Assembly (NCBI GenBank): GCA_018435125.1 | Contig: JAHDNZ010000009.1 | Coordinates: forward strand, 48,325-112,324 | Reading direction: 5' to 3' | Source of the DNA: Bacillota bacterium | GTDB lineage: Bacteria; Bacillota; DTU065 | DNA length: 64,000 nucleotides | Notes under the pieces: model-generated | The model's input: the letters and a program-made list of their open reading frames with translations, nothing else | Databases searched by the model: none | Told to the model about the DNA's origin: nothing | Made by a program: the position numbers and the translations under genes | Shown: positions 12,035 through 21,619 of the stretch, in pieces | Position numbering within the stretch: the stretch's first letter is position 1 | Layout: every line of letters begins with the position of its first letter

Positions 12035-13216
12035 TTATTTAAGCAGTAGCCATAACAATAACGATACAGCAACCCCTGTTGCTACACCAGCTGCTATAAG
12101 CTTTAAGTTTAAGCTACTTTTAATTTCCGGTTCGGTAACAATGGCCACCCCATTGCTCCAAGCTCTACGTAGTTGTTCTCGATCGTAGATCACTTGTCCC
12201 CTTTCTTTTGTATATGCAGCCGGATCATTACATATGACTTGGCCGTCTTCTGTAAAACCTCTTACGACAATTATATGGCCGGCAGTAGATTTAATTGGTG
12301 AATTCATTAATTGATTCGCTGCAAAACGTATACTTATAATTACCGGATGTCCGGCTGCTATTTGTTCTTCCACCCCTCGCCAATCCGGGAAACGCGTTAC
12401 GTATGATTTTAAACCCAATTCTCCCGCTACCGCAGCTATATATGGCCAGTTACCATAGATTCCATTTAAGGAATCATAAGCCAGATCTGCAATCTCGCGG
12501 GTTGGCAGATCATATTTATAGTAATTTAATACCATGGTCATAGAAGTGGGTGCACAAATTCTACCTGCAATACTCGGATCTTCTACCAGTTGCGCAAAAT
12601 ATGGGACTTCAATTACCTCCCCCCAAGCAGAAGAAGGAGGTGTATCGTTTCTCATACCTAGCTTGGTCTTATCTGCATAAACTATAGCAAAACGCCTTAA
12701 CCTTGGTGTTTGTATATTGTCTTGCGAAATTAAAGTTAGCCTATACTGTAGGTTGTCAAACTCCTGGTAAAGTTCAAGTGTATCTGCATCTACATAACCA
12801 TCCCAAGACTTTTTTAACCCATATCCTTTTGACGGTATATCTCTACCCCATTGTGAAACTTCAAACCAATCTGTCCATTTTTCACCTTTCCCCGCCCTAA
12901 GTTCTACTCTTAAACCTGTATTAATAGGAGCAATACAATTCCAAGAAGGTACCGCATTGTTAAATGGAAATGTAGTTGGTATAGTAGGTGATATTAAGAT
13001 TCCCAAACCCTTCTCTAACCCTTTATTATCTAAAACAATCTCGTTTTTATACCATTTTAGTCCCTCAAATTCAGCTTCTAAAAAATCAGCTTTTTTCTCA
13101 TATAGAATGAGATTACTAAGAGGTGCAGACCGAATAAGGACCCCAAAATTACATACTACTACTATTAAAACCCATTTTATAGCTAGCTTTTCCCACTTAA
13201 TGGAATTTATCAACAC
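12035..13216 (-). CDS. Membrane-anchored C39-like (papain-fold) peptidase family protein
   Basis: Protein of 393 aa with an N-terminal membrane segment (about 12-30), a beta-rich middle region, and a C-terminal domain of the peptidase C39-like 2 family. The likely catalytic residues are C221 (GRICAPTS), H314 (TAGHIIVV) and D331 (CNDPAA). A second hydrophobic segment closes the protein. The GTG start has GGAGGGAGG upstream. Substrate unknown; the neighbouring cell-wall hydrolase and bactofilin suggest an envelope role. Confidence 0.85.
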   Translation of the reverse strand: MLINSIKWEKLAIKWVLIVVVCNFGVLIRSAPLSNLILYEKKADFLEAEFEGLKWYKNEIVLDNKGLEKGLGILISPTIPTTFPFNNAVPSWNCIAPINTGLRVELRAGKGEKWTDWFEVSQWGRDIPSKGYGLKKSWDGYVDADTLELYQEFDNLQYRLTLISQDNIQTPRLRRFAIVYADKTKLGMRNDTPPSSAWGEVIEVPYFAQLVEDPSIAGRICAPTSMTMVLNYYKYDLPTREIADLAYDSLNGIYGNWPYIAAVAGELGLKSYVTRFPDWRGVEEQIAAGHPVIISIRFAANQLMNSPIKSTAGHIIVVRGFTEDGQVICNDPAAYTKERGQVIYDREQLRRAWSNGVAIVTEPEIKSSLNLKLIAAGVATGVAVSLLLWLLLK

Positions 13217-13310
13217 CTTTTCCTCCCTCCAACCATTTCATCTTTTTAGTTCGCTAAAATATATAAATGACCTTTTATACCTTTGGTTCAACCGCTTTCG
13301 AGAGCGGGCA

Positions 13311-13326
13311 TGTTTCACGTGAAACA
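13311..13326. promoter_or_regulatory. parS site 1
   Basis: Perfect 16-bp palindrome TGTTTCACGTGAAACA, matching the Bacillota ParB/Spo0J binding consensus. Confidence 0.96.
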
Positions 13327-13401
13327 TATTTTTAGTGTATTTTACTCCTTTAGCCCTTTGTAGCTTTTGACACTCTTACCCTAGTAAGAGCTGTCTATCT
13401 A

Positions 13402-13410
13402 TGGTATAAT
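13402..13410 (+). promoter_or_regulatory. Extended -10 promoter of the ABC-F leader
   Basis: TGGTATAAT is a perfect TATAAT with the extended TGn motif. The -35 is poor: TTGACA is 32 bp upstream, too far for normal spacing. Confidence 0.6.
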
Positions 13411-13616
13411 CATTTAAATTTGTGGCGAGAGGTGAAACTTAAAAACGATGCGCAACTAATTCTATCTAGAACGATTGAATTCTTTCTTGGTTCGGCCAAG
13501 GGATACAAGCGTCTAAATAGGATTAGGTTTAATATGATAGGAGCAAGCTTTAATCTCTATTTTTTAAACTTGCATTAGTAAGAACCTTCCTATTTAAGAA
13601 TTGGAGGGTATTTTTT

Positions 13617-15232
13617 ATGCTTTTAATTGAAGCCAACAACATTAAGAAGATGTATGCCGATAGAATTATTTTCGAAGCTGCAAGACTTGAAATTCATAGT
13701 GGAGATCGTATTGGTCTAGTTGGCAGAAATGGCTCAGGTAAAACTACCTTAATAAAGGTTCTAAATGGGGAACTTTTTCCTGATACAGGAACTATAAGAT
13801 GCTTTGGATCGCAAGCTTCCATTTTACAACTAGAATATCCAGAATCAGCACAAATTGATCCTTTAATCGGTAGTTATTATAAAGCTACGCCCTTACAAAT
13901 AACAATGAGTGAAGGTGAAAAAGAACGCGTAAAAATTGCTGATGCTCTATCCAAAAACCCAGACCTGTTATTTGCCGATGAACCAACAAGTAACCTTGAT
14001 TTAGAAGGAATTAACAGGCTCACCACAGATTTAGATAATTTCACCGGTGCTTTCTTACTCACTTCTCATGACCGTCATCTACTAAATACTGTTTGCAATA
14101 AAATCTGGGAGCTAGAAAATGGTAAGATCACAGAATATCGAGGTAATTACTCCGACTATAAAAAACAAAAAGCTGAGAGGTTAAAAAAGCAGGAAGCAGC
14201 TTACGAAAATTATCTCGCCAAGAAAAAGCAATTGACTGAAACTTTAACGGAAAAAAACGTCAAGCTGCCAAAAGTATAAAACCACCTAGAAATATTAGCC
14301 GCTCTGAAGCGAGACTTGGTAAAGATTTTTATGGTAGCAAACAAAAAAAACTTGCCCGTGTAACAAAGACTCTACAGACAAGAATTGATAAATTAGAGGA
14401 GATCGATAAACCTGCTAACACTCCTGAGGTGATAATTCCTCTAACATTTGAGAATAAACTTTACAGCAGAGTAATTGTATCAGCAGAAAACCTTAATGTA
14501 GCTTTTGGTGAGCAAGTATTATTACAAAAAGCAAGCTTTGAGATTTTAAACAGCCAAAAAGTCGCGATCACAGGTCTAAATGGCACAGGGAAAACCACGC
14601 TCTTAAAGTTAATCTTAAATAGAGAAAGCCCTATTAAGGTAGCCACTAAAGCAAAGTTTGGGTATTTCAGTCAGAAGCTTGATATTCTAGATCCTAAGGC
14701 AACCATTTTAGAGAATGTACTAAAAACTGCTATCCACACTGAGACTATTGTCCGAATCGTGTTAGCTAGGTTATTATTTAGAAATAACGATGTCCATAAA
14801 CTAGTTGATGTGCTTAGCGGTGGGGAGCAGGTTAAGGTAGCCCTTGCAAAAGTACTTTTAAGTGATATTAATATACTTGTTTTAGACGAACCAACCAACT
14901 ACCTCGATATCGAATCAATGGAAGCACTTGAAGATCTCTTAAAAAACTTTGAGGGCACTGTAATTGTTGTCTCCCATGATCAATACTTTCTCGAAAAAAT
15001 CGCCACTCGAAAACTGGAGATAACCGGAAAGTCTATACATGCATCTAAAATAAATAACCCGATTATTAATCACAAGACAACTAGCTCCAAACCAGATGAG
15101 AAATTGCTTTTACAAACTAAATTAAGCGAGGTTATCAGTAAACTTAGCTTCGCCCAATCTGAAGAAGAACGCTTAACCTGGGATAGAGAGTACACTAAAC
15201 TGCTAGCCCAGTTAAAAGAGTTAAAAAAATAA
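13617..15232 (+). pseudogene. Vga-like ABC-F ribosome-protection ATPase, frameshifted
   Basis: Two ATPase halves of one antibiotic-resistance-type ABC-F protein. The first reading frame (13617-14279) has VGRNGSGKTT, LLFADEPTS, and stops after the start of the linker. The second (from 14280 in the -1 frame; first ATG 14429) has TGLNGTGKTT, LSGGEQVKVALAKVLL and LVLDEPTNYLD. The linker between (PRNISRSEARLGKDFYGS, then KQKKL) reads through in the -1 frame. The switch point is seven A's at 14251-14257, so one lost A, an assembly error or -1 frameshifting would explain it. Family members protect ribosomes from lincosamides, pleuromutilins and streptogramin A; the specificity here is inferred. Confidence 0.85.
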
Positions 15233-15234
15233 CT

Positions 15235-15269
15235 AAGAATCGGTTAAGAAAATATCTTAACCGATTCTT
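15235..15269 (+). terminator. Terminator after the ABC-F gene
   Basis: A 15-bp perfect stem (AAGAATCGGTTAAGA) with a 5-nt loop directly after the stop codon. Confidence 0.85.
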
Positions 15270-15350
15270 TACATTTAAAGGAATTATTTAACTTTAAAAT
15301 AGCGATATCTCTTGGTGAGGAGGCTCTGGTAATCATTGTACCTTAGTAAA

Positions 15351-15366
15351 TGTTCCACGTGAAACA
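15351..15366. promoter_or_regulatory. parS site 2
   Basis: Perfect palindrome-type site TGTTCCACGTGAAACA in the gap between the ABC-F gene and parB. Confidence 0.96.
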
Positions 15367-15372
15367 TCTAAA

Positions 15373-15407
15373 AATAAAGCTTGCCCGAGTAGTCGGCAAG
15401 CTTTATT
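15373..15407 (-). terminator. Terminator of the parAB operon
   Basis: A 13-bp stem (AATAAAGCTTGCC) with a 9-nt loop overlaps the parB stop. On the minus strand it is followed by a T-run. Confidence 0.88.
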
Positions 15408-16245
15408 CGGCTAATCCGATTGAACTTAATATCCTTTGTAAATCATCATTGTCATAAAACTCTATCTCAATCCTATTAACTACTTTCCCAGCTTTTATTG
15501 AGACCTTGGTTCCTAAATGTTCACTGATTTTTTCAGACAGCGCTTTTAAAAATATATCTTCTTTTTTAGTTGTTTTTTGTGTGGCACCCTTTTTTCCTTC
15601 GATCAACTTTCTCACATACTCTTCAGTCTGTCTAACATTCCAGCTCTCTTTAATAACCAGATCAGCTGTTTGTTCCTGAATCGTTTCATCAACCAAAGGT
15701 AGTAACGCTTTGGCATGTCCTGAAGATAATGTTCCACGTGAAACATTTTCTTTTACATACTCGGAAAGCTTAAGAAGCCTTAGGGCGTTTGTAATTGTTA
15801 CCCGATTTTTCCCAACTGCTGTTGCCAACACTTCTTGTGTCATATCAAAGTTCTCAAGCAAATTCTTATACGCCAAAGCTTCTTCAATTGGATTTAAATC
15901 TTCTCTTTGCAAATTCTCAATTAAAGCAATCTGGCCCATAGATTTATCGTCGACATCTTTTACTAGCGACGGTATTTCTTCAAGCCCCGCAAGTTGAGCT
16001 GCTCGAAAACGACGTTCTCCGGCTATAAGTTCATAGCCAGTGTCGGTTTTTCTCAAAAGAACCGGTTGTAAAACGCCATGTTCTTTAATAGAATCAGCCA
16101 GTTCCTTTAATGCCTCTGGATCAAAATCTTTCCTTGGTTGATAAGGATTAGGCTTAATCTGGTTAAGTTGGATTTTTCTTACTGTGTCTAGATCGGTTGA
16201 GGGCAAAAGCGCTCCTAAACCTTTACCTAGAGCCTGTCTGCTCAT
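15403..16245 (-). CDS. parB: Chromosome partitioning protein ParB (Spo0J)
   Basis: CTP-dependent clamp protein of 280 aa that loads at parS and organises the origin region. The N-terminal domain has GERRFRAAQLAG (about 75-90), the helix-turn-helix lies near 125-165 (TQEVLATAVGKNRVTITNAL), and a C-terminal dimerisation domain follows a Lys-rich linker. The start overlaps the parA stop by 23 nt. One parS lies inside the gene, as in Bacillus spo0J, and two more lie just downstream. Confidence 0.97.
   Translation of the reverse strand: MSRQALGKGLGALLPSTDLDTVRKIQLNQIKPNPYQPRKDFDPEALKELADSIKEHGVLQPVLLRKTDTGYELIAGERRFRAAQLAGLEEIPSLVKDVDDKSMGQIALIENLQREDLNPIEEALAYKNLLENFDMTQEVLATAVGKNRVTITNALRLLKLSEYVKENVSRGTLSSGHAKALLPLVDETIQEQTADLVIKESWNVRQTEEYVRKLIEGKKGATQKTTKKEDIFLKALSEKISEHLGTKVSIKAGKVVNRIEIEFYDNDDLQRILSSIGLAE
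15730..15745. promoter_or_regulatory. parS site 3, inside parB
   Basis: TGTTCCACGTGAAACA, identical to site 2, within the parB coding sequence. Confidence 0.96.
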
Positions 16246-17520
16246 TTTGTAAAACCTCCTGAGCTAGTGCTCTGTACGCACTTGCCCCCTTAGAATCAGG
16301 TGCGTATTCCAAAACAGAAAGCCCGAAACTCGGAGCTTCGCTTATTCTAACATTTCTAGGAATGATAGTTTCCAAAACTTTTCCGGGAAAATATTTCTTC
16401 ACTTCACTTACAACCTGATTTGCAAGATTAATGCGTGAATCAAACATTGTAAGTAAAACACCTTCGATGGTAAGCTGAGAATTTATATTGGCTTGCACAA
16501 GCTGGATAGTTCTTAGTAGCTGACTTAATCCCTCTAGCGCATAGTATTCACACTGAATTGGTATTATAATTCCCTTGGCAGCTGCCAAGGCATTAATAGT
16601 CAGTAAACCTAATGAAGGAGGACAATCTATCAGGATATAGTCATAGTGAATTACTATTTTCTCTAATGCTTTTTTTAAGCGAAATTCCCTAGATAAGAAA
16701 GAAACCATCTCTATTTCGGCGCCAGCTAAATTAATTGTAGCCGGAACAAGTGCAATACCATTGATATCTATTATTGCTGCTTGAATCGGTTTTTCATCTA
16801 CTAAAACATTATAGATACAACTGTCTAGTTTATTTTTATCAATCCCAAAACCAGTTGTGGTATTGCCTTGAGGGTCAATATCAAGCACTAAAACTTTTTT
16901 GCCAATTTCGTTTAAAGCCGCTGCCAAATTAATTGTGGTTGTACTCTTGTGGAGTAGAGGTAAATCCTCTCTCCCCGAACCGTGCGTGAAGCTTTCACTT
17001 CACACGGCTCTCCAGGGTGTTTGCCACCCCTGCACCCCTTCGCCATGTAGTGGGCTTTCCCCACCTCAAACTACTACGAGTGCTCCGCCCCCTGATTACC
17101 ATTTTGGCCAGCCATGGCCTAGCCTAGATTCAAAGCAGATAATCAAAGTTCCCGGGTTTTTGTTTAAGCACTATGCCAGACTTTAGACCGCTGCCATACC
17201 CAGGTTATCTTTTCCTGTATGTAGGAATCACTAAAGGGAGTAGGCCATCCCTTGCAGCTAAGACAACAATTTAGGCGTTAACTGGGTTTTATACAGCTTC
17301 CTGTTCGTAGTCATGGTCTGACTCAGGCTTGGCAAGCCTTGCTTGCCTTGTTCCTAGAGCTTCACCCAAAGTGCATGGCTACACTATAGATGTCTAGTCA
17401 GCCTTACTGGGTAAACCAGTAGTGGTAGTATCTTTTGATATTCCACATTGCTTAAGCAAACTTAGCCCGGCGCACACCTACGCCGCCTTTTTGATTAACG
17501 ACAGCAACAATTTTTCCCAT
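16223..17520 (-). CDS. parA: Chromosome partitioning ATPase ParA (Soj), split by a group II intron
   Basis: Exon 1 is 17520-17476 (15 codons, MGKIVAVVNQKGGVG) and exon 2 is 16948-16223 (KSTTTINLAAAL onward). Joined, they give a 256-aa ParA/Soj of normal family length. Walker A is KGGVG|KSTTT, split between Gly and Lys codons; the DIDPQGNTTTG and IDCPPSLG motifs lie in exon 2. AGGAGGAGGTGAG precedes the ATG. Without splicing, translation would stop after 22 codons. An internal TTG at 16927 could give a fragment, but this would lack the P-loop and be inactive. ParA works with the adjacent ParB and parS. Confidence 0.93.
16949..17475 (-). mobile_element. ORF-less group II intron inserted in parA
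   Basis: A 527-nt intron read on the minus strand. The 5' end is GTGCG, the 3' end is AC, and a 34-nt domain V and a bulged-A domain VI occupy the last 62 nt. A 6-bp stem with an 8-nt loop near 17234-17253 exposes GCCTAC (17245-17240), which pairs with the last six exon bases GTAGGT (five Watson-Crick pairs and one G-U), as EBS1-IBS1 should. The segment before domain V resembles sequence that normally leads into an intron-encoded protein, but no reverse transcriptase or maturase remains. It looks more GC-rich than its surroundings. Confidence 0.93.
16977..17010 (-). ncRNA. Group II intron domain V
   Basis: A 34-nt hairpin starting GAGCCGTGTG and ending CGCACGGTTC, with the AGC catalytic triad near its 5' end and a GAAA tetraloop. 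This is the most conserved element of group II ribozymes. Domain VI follows at 16976-16949, with an unpaired A 7 nt from the 3' end as the likely branch point. Confidence 0.93.
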
Positions 17521-17585
17521 CTCACCTCCTCCTTTCTTGCAAACTTACTTCTCTACAAAAATACTGCATCCTGCAACTTTGTTAA

Positions 17586-18302
17586 TTAAAGAGGAAACTT
17601 AGCTGGTGTACCTGCTTTGCGAGGATATTTATCAGGTGTTTTAATAATCTTTTTAACAATAACCAAAGTTCTGTGGCCCATATTAAGTGGTAATTGATAG
17701 TTAATAATATCTTCAACCTCTCCGCCAAGAACCTTTAGAGCATTCTTACTTAATGAAACCTCTTCCTCAATATCTAACCCCTTAAATGCCACAAACCTGC
17801 CTCCAACTGCGACAAAAGGTAGACAATACTCTAGTAATAAAGGTAGCTTAGCCACGGCTCTGGCTGTAGCCAACTGATATTTTTCTCGAAAAAGAGAGTT
17901 TTGAGCTGCATCTTCTGCTCTACAATGAGTAGCTTCTACATTATTTAAGTGCAACTTCTCAATTGCTTGCTTTAGAAATTGGACTCTTTTATTCAAGGAG
18001 TCTAAAAGTACATATTCAGTGTCTTGGTTACCAATTGCCCAGATTAATCCAGGCATGCCCGCACCTGAACCTATGTCAATTATTCTCTCCCCTTTAACAT
18101 AATCAAAAGCCATAAGACTATCAATAATGTGTTTTACAGCGAATTCATCGGCTTTATCAATAGCAGTAAGATTAATTTTTTTATTCTCAAAAACTACATA
18201 GAGTGCATATTCTAACAGCAATTGTTTTTGAACTTCGCTTAACTGTGGTCTACATTCCGTTAATATTTTGACAAAGTTGTCTTGCTCTTCTTTACTCCAC
18301 AT
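17586..18302 (-). CDS. rsmG: 16S rRNA (guanine-527 N7) methyltransferase
   Basis: SAM-dependent methyltransferase of 238 aa, formerly GidB. The SAM site is [18 protein letters not shown] near residue 70, and [14 protein letters not shown] is a family signature. Its start overlaps the end of mnmG by 11 nt, as in the classical gidA-gidB operon. parA follows downstream on the same strand. Confidence 0.96.
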   Translation of the reverse strand: MWSKEEQDNFVKILTECRPQLSEVQKQLLLEYALYVVFENKKINLTAIDKADEFAVKHIIDSLMAFDYVKGERIIDIGSGAGMPGLIWAIGNQDTEYVLLDSLNKRVQFLKQAIEKLHLNNVEATHCRAEDAAQNSLFREKYQLATARAVAKLPLLLEYCLPFVAVGGRFVAFKGLDIEEEVSLSKNALKVLGGEVEDIINYQLPLNMGHRTLVIVKKIIKTPDKYPRKAGTPAKFPL

Positions 18303-20160
18303 GAACTGTTTTTCCTTTCAGATAGATTAATAGGGCTGTAATATCGGCTGGTGATACACCACTAATGCGTGATGCCTGTCCTACGGAACGTGGTCTAATA
18401 GCTGCGAGTTTTTCTCTAGCTTCTAAAGACAAGCCGGAAATTTTTTTATATTCTAGGTCTAAACTTAACGATAGAGCTTCCATTTTACGGAACTCATCTA
18501 CCTCAGCCAGGGCCCTTTTGATATAGCCTTTATAAATTACTTCGGTCTCTACTTCGTAAATCACATCGCTACTTAACTGTGGGCGGTCTTTATCTAAAAC
18601 CGCAAGCTTTTGATATTCCATCTCTGGTCTTCTTAAGATATCTGCTAAACTCGCTACATCTTTAAGTATAGAGCTACCTATTTGCAGCAAAACCTCATTG
18701 ATATGAGGTGTGGGGTAGACTTTGGTTTCTTCCAAACGTTTTATTTCACTCTCAATAGCATTTTTTCTTTCTAAGAACTGATTCCATCTATCATCACTAA
18801 TAAGACCTACCTCTCTACCTTTGGCAGTAAGTCTCAAATCAGCATTGCTTTGTCTTAATAAGAGCCTATACTCAGCTCGGCTTGTCATCATACGATAAGG
18901 TTCGTCAGTACCTTTAGTTACTAAATCATCGATTAAAACACCGATATAGGCCTCGGAACGGTCGATAATAAGTGGTTTTATGCCCTTTATTTTCAAGGAA
19001 GCATTTATTCCGGCTAAAAGTCCTTGAGCAGCCGCTTCTTCATATCCTGAGCTGCCATTTATCTGTCCTGCACAAAAAAGACCTGGGAATCTGATTAATT
19101 CAAGAGTTAAGTCTAATTCTCTGGGATCGATAGCATCATACTCGATAGCATAACCAGGTCTTACTATTTCCACCTTTTCAAGCCCTGGTATTGTACGTAG
19201 AAATTCCAACTGAATCTCTTCCGGTAACGATGTTGAGGCCCCTGCCAAATATTTCTCGGTAGTATAAAGACCTTCAGGTTCAATAAAGATCTGATGACCT
19301 TCTCTACCGGGAAATTTAACTAGTTTGGCTTCAATTGAGGGGCAATATCTTGGACCTACTCCTGTAATAGCACCGCTATACATAGCTGCTTTAGTGAGGT
19401 TATGTTCAATTATAGTATGGGTTTTAATATTTGTATTAGTAATATAGCAAGGTATGTCGTCTTCTCTTTTTGTTTGGCTATCATAAGAAAAGGAAAAAGG
19501 TATCTCTTCACCCGGTTGGGTTTGGATTTTACTGTAATCTATTGTTCTCCCATCAATGCGAGGCGAAGTACCTGTTTTATACCTAGCAAGATTAAGTCCG
19601 ATTTCTCTTAAATGCTGACTCAATTCTGTAGCTGCTTGTTGTCCACTTGGTCCTGATTCGTAATTAACCTCTTGACCAATAAAGACTCTGCCACCAAGGT
19701 AAGTTCCCGTGGTTAAAATAACAGCTTGGCTATGGTAGATCTGTCCGGTCTTTAATCGGACTCCCGCGACCTTCCCATCCATAAAAATAAGAGCCACGAC
19801 TTTCCCTTGCTTAACCCAGAGGTTTTCTTGATGCTCAAGGACAGAACGCATCCTTAAAGAATAACGAATCTTATCAGCTTGTGCTCTTAGTGCTTGAACT
19901 GCAGGGCCTTTTCTGGTATTTAACATTCTAATCTGGATGTAGGTGGCATCGATATTTTTACCCATCTCTCCACCCAAAGCATCGATCTCTCTAACAATAT
20001 GGCCCTTGGCTGGACCTCCTAAAGACGGGTTACAGTCCATGGCCGCAATATTTTCTTTATTTACAGTAAGAGCTAAGGTCTTAAGTCCCATTCTTGCTGC
20101 CGCTAAGGCAGCTTCACAACCGGCATGACCTGCTCCTACAACAATTACATCAAAGTCCAT
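18292..20160 (-). CDS. mnmG: tRNA uridine-34 cmnm5 modification enzyme MnmG
   Basis: FAD protein of 622 aa that works with MnmE to add carboxymethylaminomethyl to the wobble uridine of tRNA. The dinucleotide fold [21 protein letters not shown] is at the very N terminus and the GidA signatures [16 protein letters not shown] and [10 protein letters not shown] are present. A TTG at 20184 would extend it, but the ATG at 20160 has a nearby AGGTG and matches the family N terminus. Confidence 0.96.
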   Translation of the reverse strand: MDFDVIVVGAGHAGCEAALAAARMGLKTLALTVNKENIAAMDCNPSLGGPAKGHIVREIDALGGEMGKNIDATYIQIRMLNTRKGPAVQALRAQADKIRYSLRMRSVLEHQENLWVKQGKVVALIFMDGKVAGVRLKTGQIYHSQAVILTTGTYLGGRVFIGQEVNYESGPSGQQAATELSQHLREIGLNLARYKTGTSPRIDGRTIDYSKIQTQPGEEIPFSFSYDSQTKREDDIPCYITNTNIKTHTIIEHNLTKAAMYSGAITGVGPRYCPSIEAKLVKFPGREGHQIFIEPEGLYTTEKYLAGASTSLPEEIQLEFLRTIPGLEKVEIVRPGYAIEYDAIDPRELDLTLELIRFPGLFCAGQINGSSGYEEAAAQGLLAGINASLKIKGIKPLIIDRSEAYIGVLIDDLVTKGTDEPYRMMTSRAEYRLLLRQSNADLRLTAKGREVGLISDDRWNQFLERKNAIESEIKRLEETKVYPTPHINEVLLQIGSSILKDVASLADILRRPEMEYQKLAVLDKDRPQLSSDVIYEVETEVIYKGYIKRALAEVDEFRKMEALSLSLDLEYKKISGLSLEAREKLAAIRPRSVGQASRISGVSPADITALLIYLKGKTVHVE

Positions 20161-20168
20161 TGAAGCAC

Positions 20169-21530
20169 CTACTTTCCTAGGCAAAACTCCTCAAATATCC
20201 TCTCTATTATATCTTCTTTTACTGTATGGCCGGTTATTTCACCTAAAGCAAGATACGCTTGCCTTAAATCAACAGCTAATAAATCAACTGGTACTAGAGC
20301 AATATTATCAAGTGCCTGCAATAATGCATCTTTGGTTTTTTCCAAAGCCTGTTTATGCCTTACTCTTGTGATTATAACCTCTTCAGCTGTTTCTTTAGCT
20401 GAAAAACCTATCTGCTTCTCTAATTCAACGAGAAACAAATTAAGACCTGTTCCTGAAGTTAAAGAAAGCGGTAAAACCATACTCTCCAAACCAAGCTTAT
20501 AAATATCCTCTGCAAAAACTTTGGCTGGCTTATCTTGCTTATTTAGCAAAACCAAAACTTTCTTGCCTTTAAGGAGAGCAGCAATATTACGGTCTTCTTC
20601 AGTTAAGGGTTCACTGCTATCTAAAACCCAAAGACATAGCTCTGCTTTTTGTAAGTAAGCTTTAGTTTTATCTACTCCTAAGGATTCAACCGGATCTTCT
20701 GTCTTTCTTAATCCGGCTGTATCGGCTATCACTACTGCAACTCCACCTATATTTATCTCTACTTCAACTACATCTCTGGTAGTACCCGGAACATCGGTAA
20801 CAATAGCCTTTTCTTCTTTGGCCAGCTGATTTAAAAGGCTTGATTTGCCTACATTCGGTCTTCCTACAATCGCAATTAAATAGCCGTCTTTTAATGATTT
20901 ACCTTTTTGATAGGAGTTAATTAAAACCTCGAGATCATTAATCATTGCCTGCAGTTGTTTCTGTAGTTTATTTTGATCTGGTTCTTCTACATCCACAGGA
21001 TAATCAATACTAGCTTCAATAGTTGCCAAAATATTTAAAAGCTGTTCCCGATTTTTAGTAATTATATTTGACAGTTCTCCCTCTAAAGCTCGAAAAGCAA
21101 CTCTTAAAGAGGTATCGGTTCTAGCCCTTATAACATCAATAATGGATTCGGCTTGAGCAAGATCGATTTTCCCGTTTAGAAACGCTCTTTTGCTAAACTC
21201 TCCCGGTTCTGCTAACCGGGCTCCCTGATTTATTATGGCCTCTAAAACTAATTCTGTCACCATACTACCACCATGACAATGAATCTCAACTACATCCTCA
21301 CCTGTATAACTTTTGGGTCCGGGCATAATAACCCACAAGACCTGATCTATTTTTTTCCCTCTTGAAACTACATAACCTAAAGTCATGCTCCGTGGCATAA
21401 TGGTTTGCAGTTCTAAACTTGAGATTTTTTGAGCTATTTCTACAGCCCTACTTCCGCTTACCCTAACTATACTAATGCCGCCTTCTCCAAGAGGAGTAGC
21501 TATGGCTGCAATGGTATCTTTAACATCCAT
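20169..21530 (-). CDS. mnmE: tRNA modification GTPase MnmE
   Basis: GTPase of 453 aa with an N-terminal folate-binding domain (about 1-120), helical domain, and inserted G domain: GRPNVGKSS near residue 225, DTAGLR, NKQDK. It ends with the catalytic FCLGK motif containing the essential cysteine. GGAGG precedes the ATG. It is the partner of MnmG immediately downstream. Confidence 0.97.
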   Translation of the reverse strand: MDVKDTIAAIATPLGEGGISIVRVSGSRAVEIAQKISSLELQTIMPRSMTLGYVVSRGKKIDQVLWVIMPGPKSYTGEDVVEIHCHGGSMVTELVLEAIINQGARLAEPGEFSKRAFLNGKIDLAQAESIIDVIRARTDTSLRVAFRALEGELSNIITKNREQLLNILATIEASIDYPVDVEEPDQNKLQKQLQAMINDLEVLINSYQKGKSLKDGYLIAIVGRPNVGKSSLLNQLAKEEKAIVTDVPGTTRDVVEVEINIGGVAVVIADTAGLRKTEDPVESLGVDKTKAYLQKAELCLWVLDSSEPLTEEDRNIAALLKGKKVLVLLNKQDKPAKVFAEDIYKLGLESMVLPLSLTSGTGLNLFLVELEKQIGFSAKETAEEVIITRVRHKQALEKTKDALLQALDNIALVPVDLLAVDLRQAYLALGEITGHTVKEDIIERIFEEFCLGK

Positions 21531-21583
21531 ACTTTAACCTCCAAGATAATATCTTAAATTATCCTTCTAGGCTTATTTTTGTC

Positions 21584-21613
21584 AAAAAAAGTGCGCACCA
21601 AAAGGCACGCACC
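21584..21613 (-). terminator. Terminator after jag
   Basis: A 9-bp stem with a TTTT loop followed by seven T's on the minus strand, just after the jag stop. It separates the rpmH-jag block from mnmE. Confidence 0.88.
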
Positions 21614-21619
21614 TTGAAC

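Larger units (their letters stand above)
13217..13616 (+). other. Intergenic region: parS, promoter and structured leader of the ABC-F gene
   Basis: This 400-bp stretch holds parS at 13311, a promoter ending at 13410, and a leader of about 200 nt. The leader has mini-ORFs at 13448 (ATG CGC AAC TAA) and 13534 (14 codons), a CTTGG/CCAAG hairpin at 13486-13500, and a 9-bp long-range pairing between 13514-13522 and 13588-13596. Confidence 0.6.

Noticed and set aside
16223..16927. ParA as a 234-aa gene starting at an internal TTG
   Set aside because: It would lack the whole Walker A motif and has no ribosome site. The missing 22 residues are found in exon 1 and at the start of exon 2.
16899..17186. 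A 95-codon plus-strand frame over the parA intron
   Set aside because: It runs antisense through domain V of the intron and has no family resemblance; a by-product of the structured RNA sequence.
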